64,000 nt of DNA from assembly GCA_963839365.1 (NCBI GenBank), contig CAWIUT010000003.1, positions 248,001 to 312,000 on the forward strand. The letters are read 5' to 3'. Of this stretch, positions 15,195-23,719 are shown in pieces (within the stretch, counting starts at the first letter, position 1; the number at the start of each line of letters is the position of its first letter). The notes under the pieces were generated by a model that saw nothing but the letters and a program-made list of their open reading frames with translations, did not search any database and was not told where the DNA came from. The position numbers and the translations under genes were made by a program. The stretch is from DASSKA01 sp963839365 (lineage in GTDB: Bacteria; Actinomycetota; Actinomycetes; Propionibacteriales; Nocardioidaceae).

Positions 15195-16343
15195 CTACTG
15201 CGGCGCCACGCCGTTCAGCTTCTTGGCCTTGGTCTTGGTCATCGAGACCCCCGGCGCGTCCATTGCTTCCGCGGCAACCACCTCGGCCCGGGCCGGTCGG
15301 TAGCGGAAGAGCATTCCGTTGTCCCAGACCAGGTAGTCGTCGCCGCCCTCGCGTCGCACGTGCATGATCTTCGACTCGTACTTCTTGGCCAGGTCCGCCA
15401 ACGAGTCGATGCTGCTGAGCTCTGCGACCGGGCCGTCCTTGAGCGTGAGGTCGCGGACCTCGACCAGGTGCGCGCCGTACAGCGTCTGAATGCGCTCGCC
15501 CTCGTGCTCCTCGCCTGAGCGCAGCAGCGGCCGGGCCAGCAGCAAACCGAGCAGCAGGCAGACCCCCGCCAGCCCGAAGCCGATCGCTCTTGCCAGGAGG
15601 ACCGGCGGGTGCACCACCAGCAGCGGCACGGTGTTCGGCGCGGTCGCGTGGTAGGTGGTCTTGCCCGACTTGTTGGGCTTCAGCGGGCTGGCGTTCCCAC
15701 CGGCTGTGGGATCTGCCGTCGCGTTCTGTCCGACCGTAAGGGTGGTGCCGCTCAGGGTGAACGGCAGCGACGGGGAGTACGACGCCTTCAGCGCGCGGGA
15801 GCCGAGCGTGCCGCGGAGGTCCACCCGTGGGTGGAGCGTGACGGTCGCGGTGCCGTAGCTGTTGTCACCGAACGCGCCCTGGGCACTGGCGACGTAGTTC
15901 TGGATCGCCTTCAGCGGCAGACGCCCGGTCAGCGTCGTCGACGTGCCGGAGAAGGATGTCTCGGCGGCGATCGGGAACTGACGGGTCAGGCCCTGGGAGA
16001 GCTTGACCATCGCCTCCATGGCGGCGGTGCCCTGCACCACCGCCGGCGCCTTGCTGGTGAACTCGTAGCGGAAGCTCGCCGTGACCGGACCAACCTTGTT
16101 GAGCAGGATCGGCTCCCCCGCGGACAGGCCGCTCGAGCCGTACGGCGAGTCCTTCTGCGTGATGCCCGAGTAGCCGAACTGACCTGACTGCGTGTAGCCG
16201 ACGCTCTTGGCCTGCGACTTGTGCGTCGGCATGGCCAGAGCCACGAGGCCCAGCGCCAGTGCCAACACCCCGACCACGATCACCACGGTCAGCGTCTCCA
16301 GGCGCGTGAAGGCCGGGGCCTGGTCTTCGCTGCTCTTCCCCAT
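15195..16343 (-). CDS. DUF5305-like membrane protein
   Basis: 382 aa. An N-terminal transmembrane helix at about 15-38 (TLTVVIVVGVLALALGLVAL) is followed by about 200 extracellular residues rich in Ser, Thr and Gly. A second helix at about 245-270 (LARAIGFGLAGVCLLLGLLL) leads into a cytoplasmic tail with TLYGAHLVEVRDLTL and YLVWDNGMLFRYRPA. The layout matches DUF5305 proteins, often found with SipW-type signal peptidases. Function unknown; placement suggests a partner in export or assembly of the two small secreted proteins encoded upstream. Confidence 0.72.
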   Translation of the reverse strand: MGKSSEDQAPAFTRLETLTVVIVVGVLALALGLVALAMPTHKSQAKSVGYTQSGQFGYSGITQKDSPYGSSGLSAGEPILLNKVGPVTASFRYEFTSKAPAVVQGTAAMEAMVKLSQGLTRQFPIAAETSFSGTSTTLTGRLPLKAIQNYVASAQGAFGDNSYGTATVTLHPRVDLRGTLGSRALKASYSPSLPFTLSGTTLTVGQNATADPTAGGNASPLKPNKSGKTTYHATAPNTVPLLVVHPPVLLARAIGFGLAGVCLLLGLLLARPLLRSGEEHEGERIQTLYGAHLVEVRDLTLKDGPVAELSSIDSLADLAKKYESKIMHVRREGGDDYLVWDNGMLFRYRPARAEVVAAEAMDAPGVSMTKTKAKKLNGVAPQ

Positions 16344-16426
16344 TACTGCTCATCCCCCTGGGTGTCTTTACAACTGCTGTCGAATCTTTCCGCGAACCAG
16401 CCCTGCGGTCTCACGAACACGGCAAC

Positions 16427-16930
16427 TCAGCCCGCACTCTTGCCGCCATCCAGGCTGCTGTTCCCATCGCCCGTCACGGTGAGGGAGCCCTCAGCGTGAC
16501 TGGCTTCCAGCGGCGGATCGCCCGCAAACGTAGCGGTGAAGGTCGAGGGCAGCGGCTTCGGGAATTGGTCAACGGCCACCTTGGTCTCGCACGTGGCGTG
16601 CCCGCCGCCCGTGGTCTTTACAGCGCACAGCACGATCCCGCTCACGGTGAAGACGACCGTCTTGCCATCAATTCCGTGACCGCCGTCGGCCAGCGTCGCC
16701 ATCATGTCGGTGAAACGGTAGTAGCCCTTGCCGGCGGTTTGCGCGACATTCACGTGCGCATCCTTGACCGTCACTGCAGACGTGATGGACACGTTGGCAG
16801 CGGACTCGCTTATGTACGAGGTGGCAACGGAGTTCTGCGCCAGGTGGGCAACCCCGATGGGCAACAGAAGGGAGGCGACCCCCAACCCCAGCCACCGGGA
16901 CCGGGACCGCCGAACAGCCCTAATGCGCAT
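16427..16930 (-). CDS. secreted protein with Ig-like C-terminal domain
   Basis: 167 aa from ATG 16930. A basic start (MRIRAVRRSRSRW) and hydrophobic stretch LGLGVASLLLPIGVAHL look like a signal peptide. The C-terminal part (GKTVVFTVSGIVLCAV, then GHATCETKVAV and TFTATFAGDPPLEAS) resembles a bacterial Ig-like repeat with two cysteines that could pair. No enzyme motif. The start overlaps the signal peptidase end by 11 bp, so the two are translationally coupled and this protein may be its substrate. Confidence 0.62.
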   Translation of the reverse strand: MRIRAVRRSRSRWLGLGVASLLLPIGVAHLAQNSVATSYISESAANVSITSAVTVKDAHVNVAQTAGKGYYRFTDMMATLADGGHGIDGKTVVFTVSGIVLCAVKTTGGGHATCETKVAVDQFPKPLPSTFTATFAGDPPLEASHAEGSLTVTGDGNSSLDGGKSAG

Positions 16931-17513
16931 GGCCGTGTCTCTTCCTGCGACTCCGAACAGGACTTCGGAGACTGACCAGGGCGACCAGTGCAACGGCAAC
17001 AGCGAAGAGCCAAGGATCTCGCAGTATCAATAGATATCGGCCGAGCCCCGGTAGGTAAATCCACTCCTTTCCGACCAACTCCGCCTTGGTCGGATGATAC
17101 GAGTCCCGGAAGTCGTTGTTATCACCCTTGAACACATACCGGTTCCCATCGCGACCCACGATCTTGTGCATCACGACCGCTCCCAGCTGACGGTTGTGAT
17201 AGGCAACAACCTCGCCGACAGAGTAGCTACCCTCGTCATGCGTAATGACCAGGCCATCGGCTCTGAAGTTGGGCAGCATGCTGGTGCCATCGGTGATCAC
17301 GTACGAGGCCCGGCCGCCCAGCCCGGTGGGGCCGCATTGTACCCAGACAATCGCGGCAATCAGAGACATGGCTAGAGGCACCGTCGCGCGTGCAGCCACG
17401 CGGGCTGCCAATCGCAGACTTTGCGGCGCTGCACCTGCTGGATCTGCTAGGAATGTTGCCAACCTGGGCCTCCGGTCACGCGGCTGGAGGCCGGGGAGCG
17501 ACGCCCGCTCCAC
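16920..17513 (-). CDS. signal peptidase I, SipW/ER (Ser-His) type
   Basis: 197 aa, family S26B. The catalytic serine is S78 in DGTSMLPNF. Instead of the lysine of classical bacterial LepB there is His116 in VVMHKIVGRDG, and the conserved FKGDNND block follows (Asp131). One helix at about 46-60 precedes the catalytic domain and a second lies at about 165-182. Such peptidases in bacteria (SipW) process TasA/CalY-type surface and biofilm proteins, so it is probably dedicated to the small secreted proteins beside it. Local base composition is lower in GC than the flanks. Confidence 0.88.
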   Translation of the reverse strand: MERASLPGLQPRDRRPRLATFLADPAGAAPQSLRLAARVAARATVPLAMSLIAAIVWVQCGPTGLGGRASYVITDGTSMLPNFRADGLVITHDEGSYSVGEVVAYHNRQLGAVVMHKIVGRDGNRYVFKGDNNDFRDSYHPTKAELVGKEWIYLPGLGRYLLILRDPWLFAVAVALVALVSLRSPVRSRRKRHGHAH

Positions 17514-17529
17514 CGGCCTCCGCCATCAG

Positions 17530-17925
17530 TCAGTGCGAAACGACAACCTTGATCGCGCTCACCGTCGCAGACACGCCCTTGCCACGCATGTCACACATGA
17601 AGTGCGCCTCCGGGTCCTTCGCACGGTCCAGCGTGGTCCGGTTGCAGGTGTACCAGTTCGACCCGTCGAAGGTGATCTCAGCGTTTGCAGGGTCTGAGCT
17701 TGAGGTGTGCGCAGCGTAAGGGTCAGCGTTGAAGTTGACGTAAGTCAGGTCTCCACCTGAGGTGTAGTAACTGATGTCACTCACCTGGAAGCCGGAGATA
17801 CCGCCCTGCCCCTCACCGAGGGAGGAGCCCTCCACACCGTTGCTGGCCATGAAGGCGAAGCCGCTGCTACCCAGGATGATGGCGGCGCCGACCGGAACGG
17901 CCATCCGCTTGACGATTCGGTTCAT
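17530..17925 (-). CDS. small secreted protein, candidate SipW-type peptidase substrate
   Basis: 131 aa from ATG 17925, with AAGGAAGGAA upstream. N-terminal MNRIVKRMAVPVGAAIILG then GSSGFAFMASNG is a short signal peptide of the sort cut by SipW-type peptidases. The mature part (ISGFQVSDISYYTSGGDLTY, VNFNADPYAAHT, ITFDGSNWYTCN) looks beta-rich, with two cysteines (WYTCN and FMCDM) that could form a disulfide. First gene of the locus, 16 bp before the peptidase. I do not recognise a named family; a fibre- or matrix-forming role is only a guess from context. Confidence 0.65.
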   Translation of the reverse strand: MNRIVKRMAVPVGAAIILGSSGFAFMASNGVEGSSLGEGQGGISGFQVSDISYYTSGGDLTYVNFNADPYAAHTSSSDPANAEITFDGSNWYTCNRTTLDRAKDPEAHFMCDMRGKGVSATVSAIKVVVSH

Positions 17926-18045
17926 TGTGGTTCCTTCCTTCGACGCGGAGCCCCCCGCGTCGCGGCGAAGTGACCAGCCCCAGCGACTGGCCGGCCCGTT
18001 CGTTCCCGAGCCGGGAGCCATCCTGGAATGGCCGCATTCGTCATC

Positions 18046-18105
18046 GCATCGTCAAAATTGCGGAACAGGTGCAATTCTGGGGCGAATCATCGATTTTGAT
18101 GATGC
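18046..18105. promoter_or_regulatory. 15-bp inverted repeat pair in a divergent intergenic region
   Basis: GCATCGTCAAAATTG (18046-18060) and the complement of GCATCATCAAAATCG (18091-18105) match at 13 of 15 positions with their centres 45 bp apart. The 213-bp gap lies between the divergent small secreted protein (start 17925) and the LPFTG protein (start 18139). The AT-rich cores stand out in this genome and may be regulator sites or promoter parts. Confidence 0.4.
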
Positions 18106-18138
18106 CGCTGCTCCTCGTGTCAGGAAGGGTGGTCAGCC

Positions 18139-18966
18139 GTGGGCAGGAAGACGCCAGGGAGCAGCGTGGCAGAGCCAGACAGGCGGCACATGAAGCGCCG
18201 AGGTCACACCCGAGCCGTCGCCGGCATCACGACCGGCGCGCTGGCCCTGCTGCTGTGGGGGCTGCTGGGCCCCGCCGGGCTTGCCTCGGCGGCGACCGGC
18301 GGAGACCGCTGCATTCCCGCGTCCGAGGCCGTGACCGTGCACTTCGTGCTCGGCGGCTCCGGCAACCCGGGCCCGGGCATCGCAGGTGTGGACCTGGCTG
18401 GATTCGACCCGGCCAGCTGCGACGGCCAACCGGTGACCGTGACGCTGTCCGGAAACAAGGCGGGGAACCCGTCGACGCCGGTGACCGAGCTCTTGACCAC
18501 CCTCGACTCGGGCAAGAACCCCTGCACGGGGGACAGCGAGAAGTCTCCGGCGGTGATCCAGAACGGGGCCATCGACCTGGCCGGGTGCGAGACGACCCAC
18601 GACCCGCACACGGCAGCCTTCGCCAGCGTGCATGACGCGACCCGGATCACAGTGGCGGTGAACGGCCACGAGCTGCCCGCCACACAGGGAACGGGCATCC
18701 TCGGCGAGCAGGCCACCCGCCCGCGTGGCACCGGGCCTGGCGGAGCGAATGGTGATGCGCAGATCCTCGGCATCCAGGCGAGCCGGCCCAGACCCGGAGC
18801 GCAGAACGCCGGTGGCGTGCTCCCCTTCACCGGGGGTCCGCAACCGGTGATGTTCTGGGTGGGACTGCTTCTGGTGGTCTTCGGGGTCGTCAGCTTCTTG
18901 GTCAACCACGTCACCGAGAGCCGCCGCCGCATCCTCGGGCTGGTGAAGAAGGATCGGGAACCATGA
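18139..18966 (+). CDS. secreted LPFTG cell-wall-anchored protein (sortase substrate)
   Basis: 275 aa from GTG 18139 (AGGAAGGG upstream); ATG 18190 is an alternative. A signal peptide covers about 18-52 (GITTGALALLLWGLLGPAG, then LASAA). The mature part has four cysteines in pairs (GDRCIP, PASCDG, KNPCTG, LAGCET). The C-terminus has LPFTG at 228-232, a hydrophobic helix (MFWVGLLLVVFGVVSFLV) and a basic tail, so it should be attached by a sortase; none is encoded in the window. Divergent from the signal peptidase locus, and upstream of a two-component system. Confidence 0.78.
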   Translation: MGRKTPGSSVAEPDRRHMKRRGHTRAVAGITTGALALLLWGLLGPAGLASAATGGDRCIPASEAVTVHFVLGGSGNPGPGIAGVDLAGFDPASCDGQPVTVTLSGNKAGNPSTPVTELLTTLDSGKNPCTGDSEKSPAVIQNGAIDLAGCETTHDPHTAAFASVHDATRITVAVNGHELPATQGTGILGEQATRPRGTGPGGANGDAQILGIQASRPRPGAQNAGGVLPFTGGPQPVMFWVGLLLVVFGVVSFLVNHVTESRRRILGLVKKDREP

Positions 18967-19074
18967 CGTATGACCCAGACGGGCGATACGCCTAGTCCGT
19001 ACAAGCCATAGCGTCCCTACGGAAAATGTCACAGTCTCAGTGGGGATACGGCCGGGGGGCCGTTTGCAGTAAGT

Positions 19075-20667
19075 GTGTGGGGGTTTCGGGCTTTGTCAGC
19101 AAGTTGGGGGCTTCTGGGGGCGGGCAGCCGGCATCGTGCGCCGGCCGCTCCCCTGGTTCGCCTGGGGTTCATCACCGGCACCGTCGTGCTGGTGTGCACC
19201 GTGCTCGGCGCAGTGTTCGCCGCGACGGGCGCGGTCGGGACGGTGGTCACGACCCCGCTCGTCGACCTTCTCCGGGCCGCGGCCACGGCGCTGTTCATCG
19301 CCGCCGGCGTGCTGCAGGTGGCGCGCTGGCGCATCGACGGTGACCCGTTGGGGGGACTGGCAGGAACCATTCTGCTGATGTACGGCGGAGTGGCCCTCCC
19401 ACTCACCAGCATCGCCGGCGCAATGTCGGCCGACCGACCCGAGTCGTTGTTCCCGGCGCTGGTCCGCTGGCTGACGACAGGCGTCGTGCTCGTCACTGCC
19501 GCCAGGCTGTTGACCCTGAGCCAGCCGGTCGTGCCCCGCTCGCGGCTCGTAGAGGTGTCGGCACGAACCATGACCGTTGCGGTCGGCGGGTTCTTCGTCC
19601 TGCTCTTCGTGCACCTGCACTGGCCGTCCCTGCTGGACGGCAACCGGACCGTCTACCTCCTGCTTGCCGGATCGTTGGCGGCCGGATGGCTGTCGCTGGG
19701 GGCGTACGCCGTCCTCCGTGGCCACCACGCGACGCTGCCCGGGGGCGGCGATGCCGTCCGGATGGCGCCGGTGCTCACCTCGATGAGCGTGGCCGAGCTG
19801 TTGCGGATGCCGGGACTCACGGTGTGGACGGCGTCCGCGGCCCTCCTGGTCGTCTCGATCGGCGTGCTGAGCGTGGGGGCCGCCCTCCAGAGGTTGGTCA
19901 CCGCGGTGAACCATGACCACGACGACGTGGAGGTTCTGTCGAGCGCGCTCGCGCAGGCCCGGGAGGCCGTCTCGGTCCAGACGGAGTGGCGCGAGGAGCT
20001 CACCCACGATGCACGCAACGTGCTCGCCGGGCTCAGGGCGACGATCGAGACCCTGGAGAAGTACTCCCCCCACCTGGACGCCACCTCCCTCGGCCGGCTG
20101 CGCATGGCAGCCATCGATGAGCTGGGCCATCTGGAGCACATGATCACCTCGCCGTCCGGGGACGGTGACGCGAGGGACTTCGACGTCGCCGACGTGGTGG
20201 GCGCCGTGGTGGACCTGCGGCGGGCGGCGGGCCTCGAGGTGGCACTCGACTGCCCTGGTGGCAGGGCGTTCGGCCGTCCCACGGACCTCGCGCGGGTGTT
20301 GCAGAACCTGCTGGTCAACGCCCAGCAACATGGGAGGGGGGCCGGCGTGCGCGTCCGCGTTCACACCACGGGCGACCAGGTCGAGATCCAGGTGTCGGAC
20401 CACGGCCCAGGGCTTCCGACGGACATCGACCCGTTCGACCGAGGGATGCGTGGCAGCGGGAGCCTGGGCAGCGGTCTCGGCCTCTTCGTCTCTCGCACCT
20501 TGATGCACGACGCCGGCGGCGACCTGGTGGCCGAGAACACCCCGTCCGGAGCCTCCTTCTGTGTGCGGCTTCCCCGCAGCGGGGACCAGCCAGCAAGCCG
20601 CGTGGTCGCCCTGCGGCCGCTGCCCGCGCTGCACCGGTTGACCGGCGCCGAGGCGCAGGTCCGATGA
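19075..20667 (+). CDS. membrane sensor histidine kinase
   Basis: 530 aa. About seven or eight hydrophobic helices fill residues 25-280, a multi-pass sensor rather than one with an extracellular domain. The phosphoacceptor is His311 in ELTHDARNVLAGL. Then come the N box (NLLVNAQQHG), G1 (SDHGPGLP) and G2 (GSGLGLF) of the HATPase domain. The proposed GTG start at 19075 has no clear Shine-Dalgarno, so a later start is possible. The response regulator lies 16 bp downstream. Signal unknown. Confidence 0.88.
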   Translation: MWGFRALSASWGLLGAGSRHRAPAAPLVRLGFITGTVVLVCTVLGAVFAATGAVGTVVTTPLVDLLRAAATALFIAAGVLQVARWRIDGDPLGGLAGTILLMYGGVALPLTSIAGAMSADRPESLFPALVRWLTTGVVLVTAARLLTLSQPVVPRSRLVEVSARTMTVAVGGFFVLLFVHLHWPSLLDGNRTVYLLLAGSLAAGWLSLGAYAVLRGHHATLPGGGDAVRMAPVLTSMSVAELLRMPGLTVWTASAALLVVSIGVLSVGAALQRLVTAVNHDHDDVEVLSSALAQAREAVSVQTEWREELTHDARNVLAGLRATIETLEKYSPHLDATSLGRLRMAAIDELGHLEHMITSPSGDGDARDFDVADVVGAVVDLRRAAGLEVALDCPGGRAFGRPTDLARVLQNLLVNAQQHGRGAGVRVRVHTTGDQVEIQVSDHGPGLPTDIDPFDRGMRGSGSLGSGLGLFVSRTLMHDAGGDLVAENTPSGASFCVRLPRSGDQPASRVVALRPLPALHRLTGAEAQVR

Positions 20668-20683
20668 CCCGGATGGCCTTCTG

Positions 20684-21358
20684 ATGTCCGACGAAGCCGG
20701 CCGGCCCTGCCGGGTCCTGCTGGTGGACGACCACCAGCTGCTCGCCCAGGCGATCGCGATCTCGCTGGGCGCGGAGTCCGTCGACGCGCGGCTCGCCGAC
20801 CTGTCTGACAGGGACAGGCTGCTCGCCGCGGTAGCGGCCGACCCGCCTGACCTGGTGCTGCTCGATCTTCACCTGGGCGTCCACCAGAGCGGGATCACCT
20901 TGGTGGACCCCCTCACCAAGGCCGGCAGCCGGGTCCTGGTGGTCACGGGAAGCACCGACCGGCAGGAGCTGGCGGCCGCCGTCGAGGCGGGAGCCGTGGG
21001 CATCGTGAGCAAGTCACAGCCCCTCGGGGAGCTCGTCGCCACCATCCTCAAGGCGACGCGAGGGGAGGATGTGATGACCTCTCGGCATCGTGCCGAGCTC
21101 GTGGAAGAGGCCCAGGCCACCCGTGAGGCGCGAGCGCTGGCCCATGCGCCCTTCCAGCGCCTGACCAGCCGGGAGAGCCAGGTGCTGCGCGCACTGGCGA
21201 ACGGGAGGTCCGTCTCCGCGATCGCCCGGGACTGGGTCGTAGCCGAGGCCACCGTGCGCAGCCAGGTCCGTGGCGTGCTGACCAAGCTGGGCGTCAGCTC
21301 ACAGCTCGAGGCCGTCGCCACCGCCATGAGATCGGGCTGGCTGACCGGTGAGAAGTGA
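20684..21358 (+). CDS. LuxR/NarL-family response regulator
   Basis: 224 aa. The receiver domain is at about 8-125 with acidic pair D15/D16, phosphoacceptor D61 in LLDLHLG and Lys110 in IVSKSQP. The C-terminal LuxR-type HTH at about 160-215 reads LTSRESQVLRALANG, then SAIARDWVVAEATVRSQVRG. It is paired with the histidine kinase upstream. Targets may include the neighbouring surface genes, which is an inference from position only. Confidence 0.9.
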   Translation: MSDEAGRPCRVLLVDDHQLLAQAIAISLGAESVDARLADLSDRDRLLAAVAADPPDLVLLDLHLGVHQSGITLVDPLTKAGSRVLVVTGSTDRQELAAAVEAGAVGIVSKSQPLGELVATILKATRGEDVMTSRHRAELVEEAQATREARALAHAPFQRLTSRESQVLRALANGRSVSAIARDWVVAEATVRSQVRGVLTKLGVSSQLEAVATAMRSGWLTGEK

Positions 21359-21360
21359 GC

Positions 21361-21395
21361 GAGGGCCCCGGCTCCCACTGGGAACCGGGGCCCTC
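21361..21395. terminator. bidirectional terminator hairpin
   Basis: GAGGGCCCCGG (21361-21371) pairs perfectly with CCGGGGCCCTC (21385-21395). It lies between the convergent ends of the response regulator (21358) and etfA (21416) and would serve both. Confidence 0.8.
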
Positions 21396-21415
21396 GCCAA
21401 CCACCGTGTGGCTGC

Positions 21416-22378
21416 TCAGCCCTTGCGCTTGGTGACCCCCTCGGTCGCCGCGGGCAGGACCTTGTGCAGGTCGCCGACCACGCCGAAGTCGACCAGCTCG
21501 AAGATCGGCGCCTCGTCGTCCTTGTTGATGGCGACGATCGTCTTGGAGGTCTGCATGCCGGCCCGGTGCTGGATCGCCCCGGAGATGCCGCTGGCGACGT
21601 ACAGCTGAGGCGAGACCGTCTTGCCGGTCTGGCCGACCTGGTACGCGTGCGGCACCCAGCCGGAGTCCACCGCCGCGCGGGAGGCGCCGACCGCACCACC
21701 GAGCGCGTCGGCCAGCGCCTCCACCGGCTCGAAGTCGCCACCGGTGCCGCGCCCGCCGGAGACCACGATGGCGGCCTCGGTCAGGTCCGGACGCCCCGTG
21801 GACTTGCGCGGCTCGGACGAGGTGATCTTGGCGCCCTTGGCGGCCTCGGAGATGGTCACCGAGACCTGCTCGACGGTGCCGGCACCCTCGGCCTGCTCGG
21901 GCGTGGTGGCGTTCGCCTTCACCGCGATGATCGGCGTGCCCTGGGTGACCTTCGCGGTCACCGTGTAGTTGCCGGCGAACACCGACTGCGTCGTCACCGG
22001 GCTGTCGTCACCGGGCTGCACGTCGACCGCGTCGGTGATCAGACCGGAGCCGGTCTTGATCGCCAGCCGGCCGGCGATCTCCTTGCCGTCGAAGCTCGCC
22101 GGCACCAGCACCGCGGCAGGCTGGGCCTGCTCCACCAGCTGGGCCAGCACCTCTGCCTTCGGGGCCACCAGGTAGTCCTTGATCTCCGCGTCGTCAACGG
22201 CGTAGACCTTCTCCGCACCGTACGCCTTCAGCGACTCAGCGGCAGACCCGGCAGCGTCACCAGCGCCGATGAACACCGCGGAGGGCTCACCGAGGCGGCG
22301 GGCGATGGTCAGCAGCTCGTTGGTGGTCTTGCCCACGACACCGTCGACGTGGTCGACCAGAACCAGGATCTCGCTCAT
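21416..22378 (-). CDS. etfA: electron transfer flavoprotein alpha subunit
   Basis: 320 aa from ATG 22378. It carries electrons from acyl-CoA and other dehydrogenases to the quinone pool as an EtfAB dimer. The C-terminal FAD domain is clear: VVSGGRGTGGDFEPVEALAD, then AVGASRAAVDSGWVPHAYQV, GQTGKTVSPQLYVASGISGA and TIVAINKDDEAPIFELVDFG. 14 bp downstream of etfB, forming the usual etfBA operon, and ends at a shared terminator. Confidence 0.96.
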   Translation of the reverse strand: MSEILVLVDHVDGVVGKTTNELLTIARRLGEPSAVFIGAGDAAGSAAESLKAYGAEKVYAVDDAEIKDYLVAPKAEVLAQLVEQAQPAAVLVPASFDGKEIAGRLAIKTGSGLITDAVDVQPGDDSPVTTQSVFAGNYTVTAKVTQGTPIIAVKANATTPEQAEGAGTVEQVSVTISEAAKGAKITSSEPRKSTGRPDLTEAAIVVSGGRGTGGDFEPVEALADALGGAVGASRAAVDSGWVPHAYQVGQTGKTVSPQLYVASGISGAIQHRAGMQTSKTIVAINKDDEAPIFELVDFGVVGDLHKVLPAATEGVTKRKG

Positions 22379-22392
22379 GTGCGCCAGCCTCC

Positions 22393-23190
22393 TCAGATGA
22401 ACTTCTTGCTCGCGAGGAACTCCACCAGCGCCGTGGCGCCCGAGCCGTCCTCGTCGGTCACGACCTCGCCCTTGCTGCGCGGCGGACGCTGCTCGGTGGA
22501 CTCCACCGCCGTCCACGCCGCACCAAGCCCGACCTGGCTCGCGTCGACGCCGAGGTCGGCCAGCGACCAGGTCTCCATCGGCTTCTTCTTGGCCGCCATG
22601 ATCCCCTTGAAGGACGGGTAGCGCGCCTCGCCCGACTGGTCGGTCACGCTGGCCACCACCGGGAGGCTGCCCTCGATCATCTCGGTGGCCACGTCGCCGT
22701 CACGGCGGATCCGGACGGTCGAGCCGTCCACGCTGATCTCCGAGCCCAGCGTGACCTGCGCGACGCCCAGTCGCTCGGCCAGCATCGCCGGCACGACGCT
22801 CATGGAGCCGTCGGTCGAGGCCATCCCGCACATCACCAGGTCCCACGACGAGGCACTGCCGATCTTCTTGATCGCCTCGGCAAGCACCAGGGAGGTGGCG
22901 GGGGCGTCCGACCCGGCGACCGCCTCGTCGACGACGTGCACGCCCTTGTCGGCGCCCATCTGCAGGGCCTTGCGGATCGCGTCGGTGGCCTGCTCGGGGC
23001 CGACGGACAGCACCGTCACCTCGGTGTCGTCACCGCCGTTCTCCTTGATCTGCAGCGCCTGCTCGACGGCATACTCGTCCAGCTCGGACAGCAGCCCGTC
23101 GACGCCAACCCGGTCGACGGTGCCGTCGTCCTCGAACTTCCTGTCCGCGGTGGCATCCGGAACATGTTTGACACATACGACAATGTTCAT
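22393..23190 (-). CDS. etfB: electron transfer flavoprotein beta subunit
   Basis: 265 aa. MNIVVCVKHVPDATADRKF is the standard start. The AMP-binding signature region VMCGMASTDGSMSVVPAML and the LGSEISVDGSTVRIRRD strand follow. Partner of etfA directly downstream. The fatty-acid-type enzymes elsewhere in the window would depend on this dimer. Confidence 0.96.
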   Translation of the reverse strand: MNIVVCVKHVPDATADRKFEDDGTVDRVGVDGLLSELDEYAVEQALQIKENGGDDTEVTVLSVGPEQATDAIRKALQMGADKGVHVVDEAVAGSDAPATSLVLAEAIKKIGSASSWDLVMCGMASTDGSMSVVPAMLAERLGVAQVTLGSEISVDGSTVRIRRDGDVATEMIEGSLPVVASVTDQSGEARYPSFKGIMAAKKKPMETWSLADLGVDASQVGLGAAWTAVESTEQRPPRSKGEVVTDEDGSGATALVEFLASKKFI

Positions 23191-23242
23191 GGTGTCTGGC
23201 CGGTAAGGCCCCTCCTGTGAAGTTGGCGTGGAACCGAGGTTA

Positions 23243-23257
23243 CTAGCGCGTAGCTAG
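23243..23257. promoter_or_regulatory. small palindrome upstream of etfB
   Basis: CTAGC-N5-GCTAG about 55-65 bp before the etfB start, flanked by direct repeats of GTGGAACCG (from 23229 and 23261). A TetR-type operator is possible; no regulator is named by the sequence. Confidence 0.3.
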
Positions 23258-23294
23258 CGGGTGGAACCGGCGTCCGGGTGGGTTCAGTCACACG

Positions 23295-23675
23295 TCATGG
23301 CCGGATCAGCCGGTCCAGGATCTTGCCGATCACCAGGTAGATCACCGCAGCGACCCCCCAGTTCACCAGGGCAGACTTGATGGCGGCGTTGTGCCCGTGG
23401 AACTTCTTCAGCTCGCCGAAGTCGAGCTTGTGCGCCGCATCGGTGACGAAGCTGACGATCGCGTTGTGCTGGTTCATGTTCAGCGCCACCACCAGCGCAC
23501 CGATCGCCAGGAGCAGCGCACACACCACCGCCGCCAGCCACACGAGCGCGGCCAGCCGGGTCCGCACCACTGCGACCCCCGAGCGCAGCGACTGCGCCGA
23601 CGGCCGGCGCCGGCTCCCGGGCGAGGACGCAGGCTGGGCCGACCCCGTGCCGGTGCTCTCGTCCGCCTCAGTCAC
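23295..23675 (-). CDS. small two-helix membrane protein, unknown function
   Basis: 126 aa from GTG 23675, with AAGGAG seven bases upstream. The N-terminal 35 residues are Ser/Pro/Arg-rich. Helix one is at about 42-66 (LAALVWLAAVVCALLLAIGA), and helix two at about 100-118 (SALVNWGVAAVIYLVIG). Between them lies NQHNAIVSFVTDAAHKLDF. No known domain is recognised. Similar small proteins are often seen beside etfBA in actinobacteria; no function can be assigned. Confidence 0.65.
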   Translation of the reverse strand: MTEADESTGTGSAQPASSPGSRRRPSAQSLRSGVAVVRTRLAALVWLAAVVCALLLAIGALVVALNMNQHNAIVSFVTDAAHKLDFGELKKFHGHNAAIKSALVNWGVAAVIYLVIGKILDRLIRP

Positions 23676-23719
23676 TGGTGTCTCCTTGCCTCGGCTACAG
23701 GCACGATAGCCGACCCGTG

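Noticed and set aside
19025..19075. Shine-Dalgarno or promoter for the histidine kinase
   Set aside because: No purine-rich site at a normal distance from GTG 19075 and no clear promoter; the start remains uncertain.
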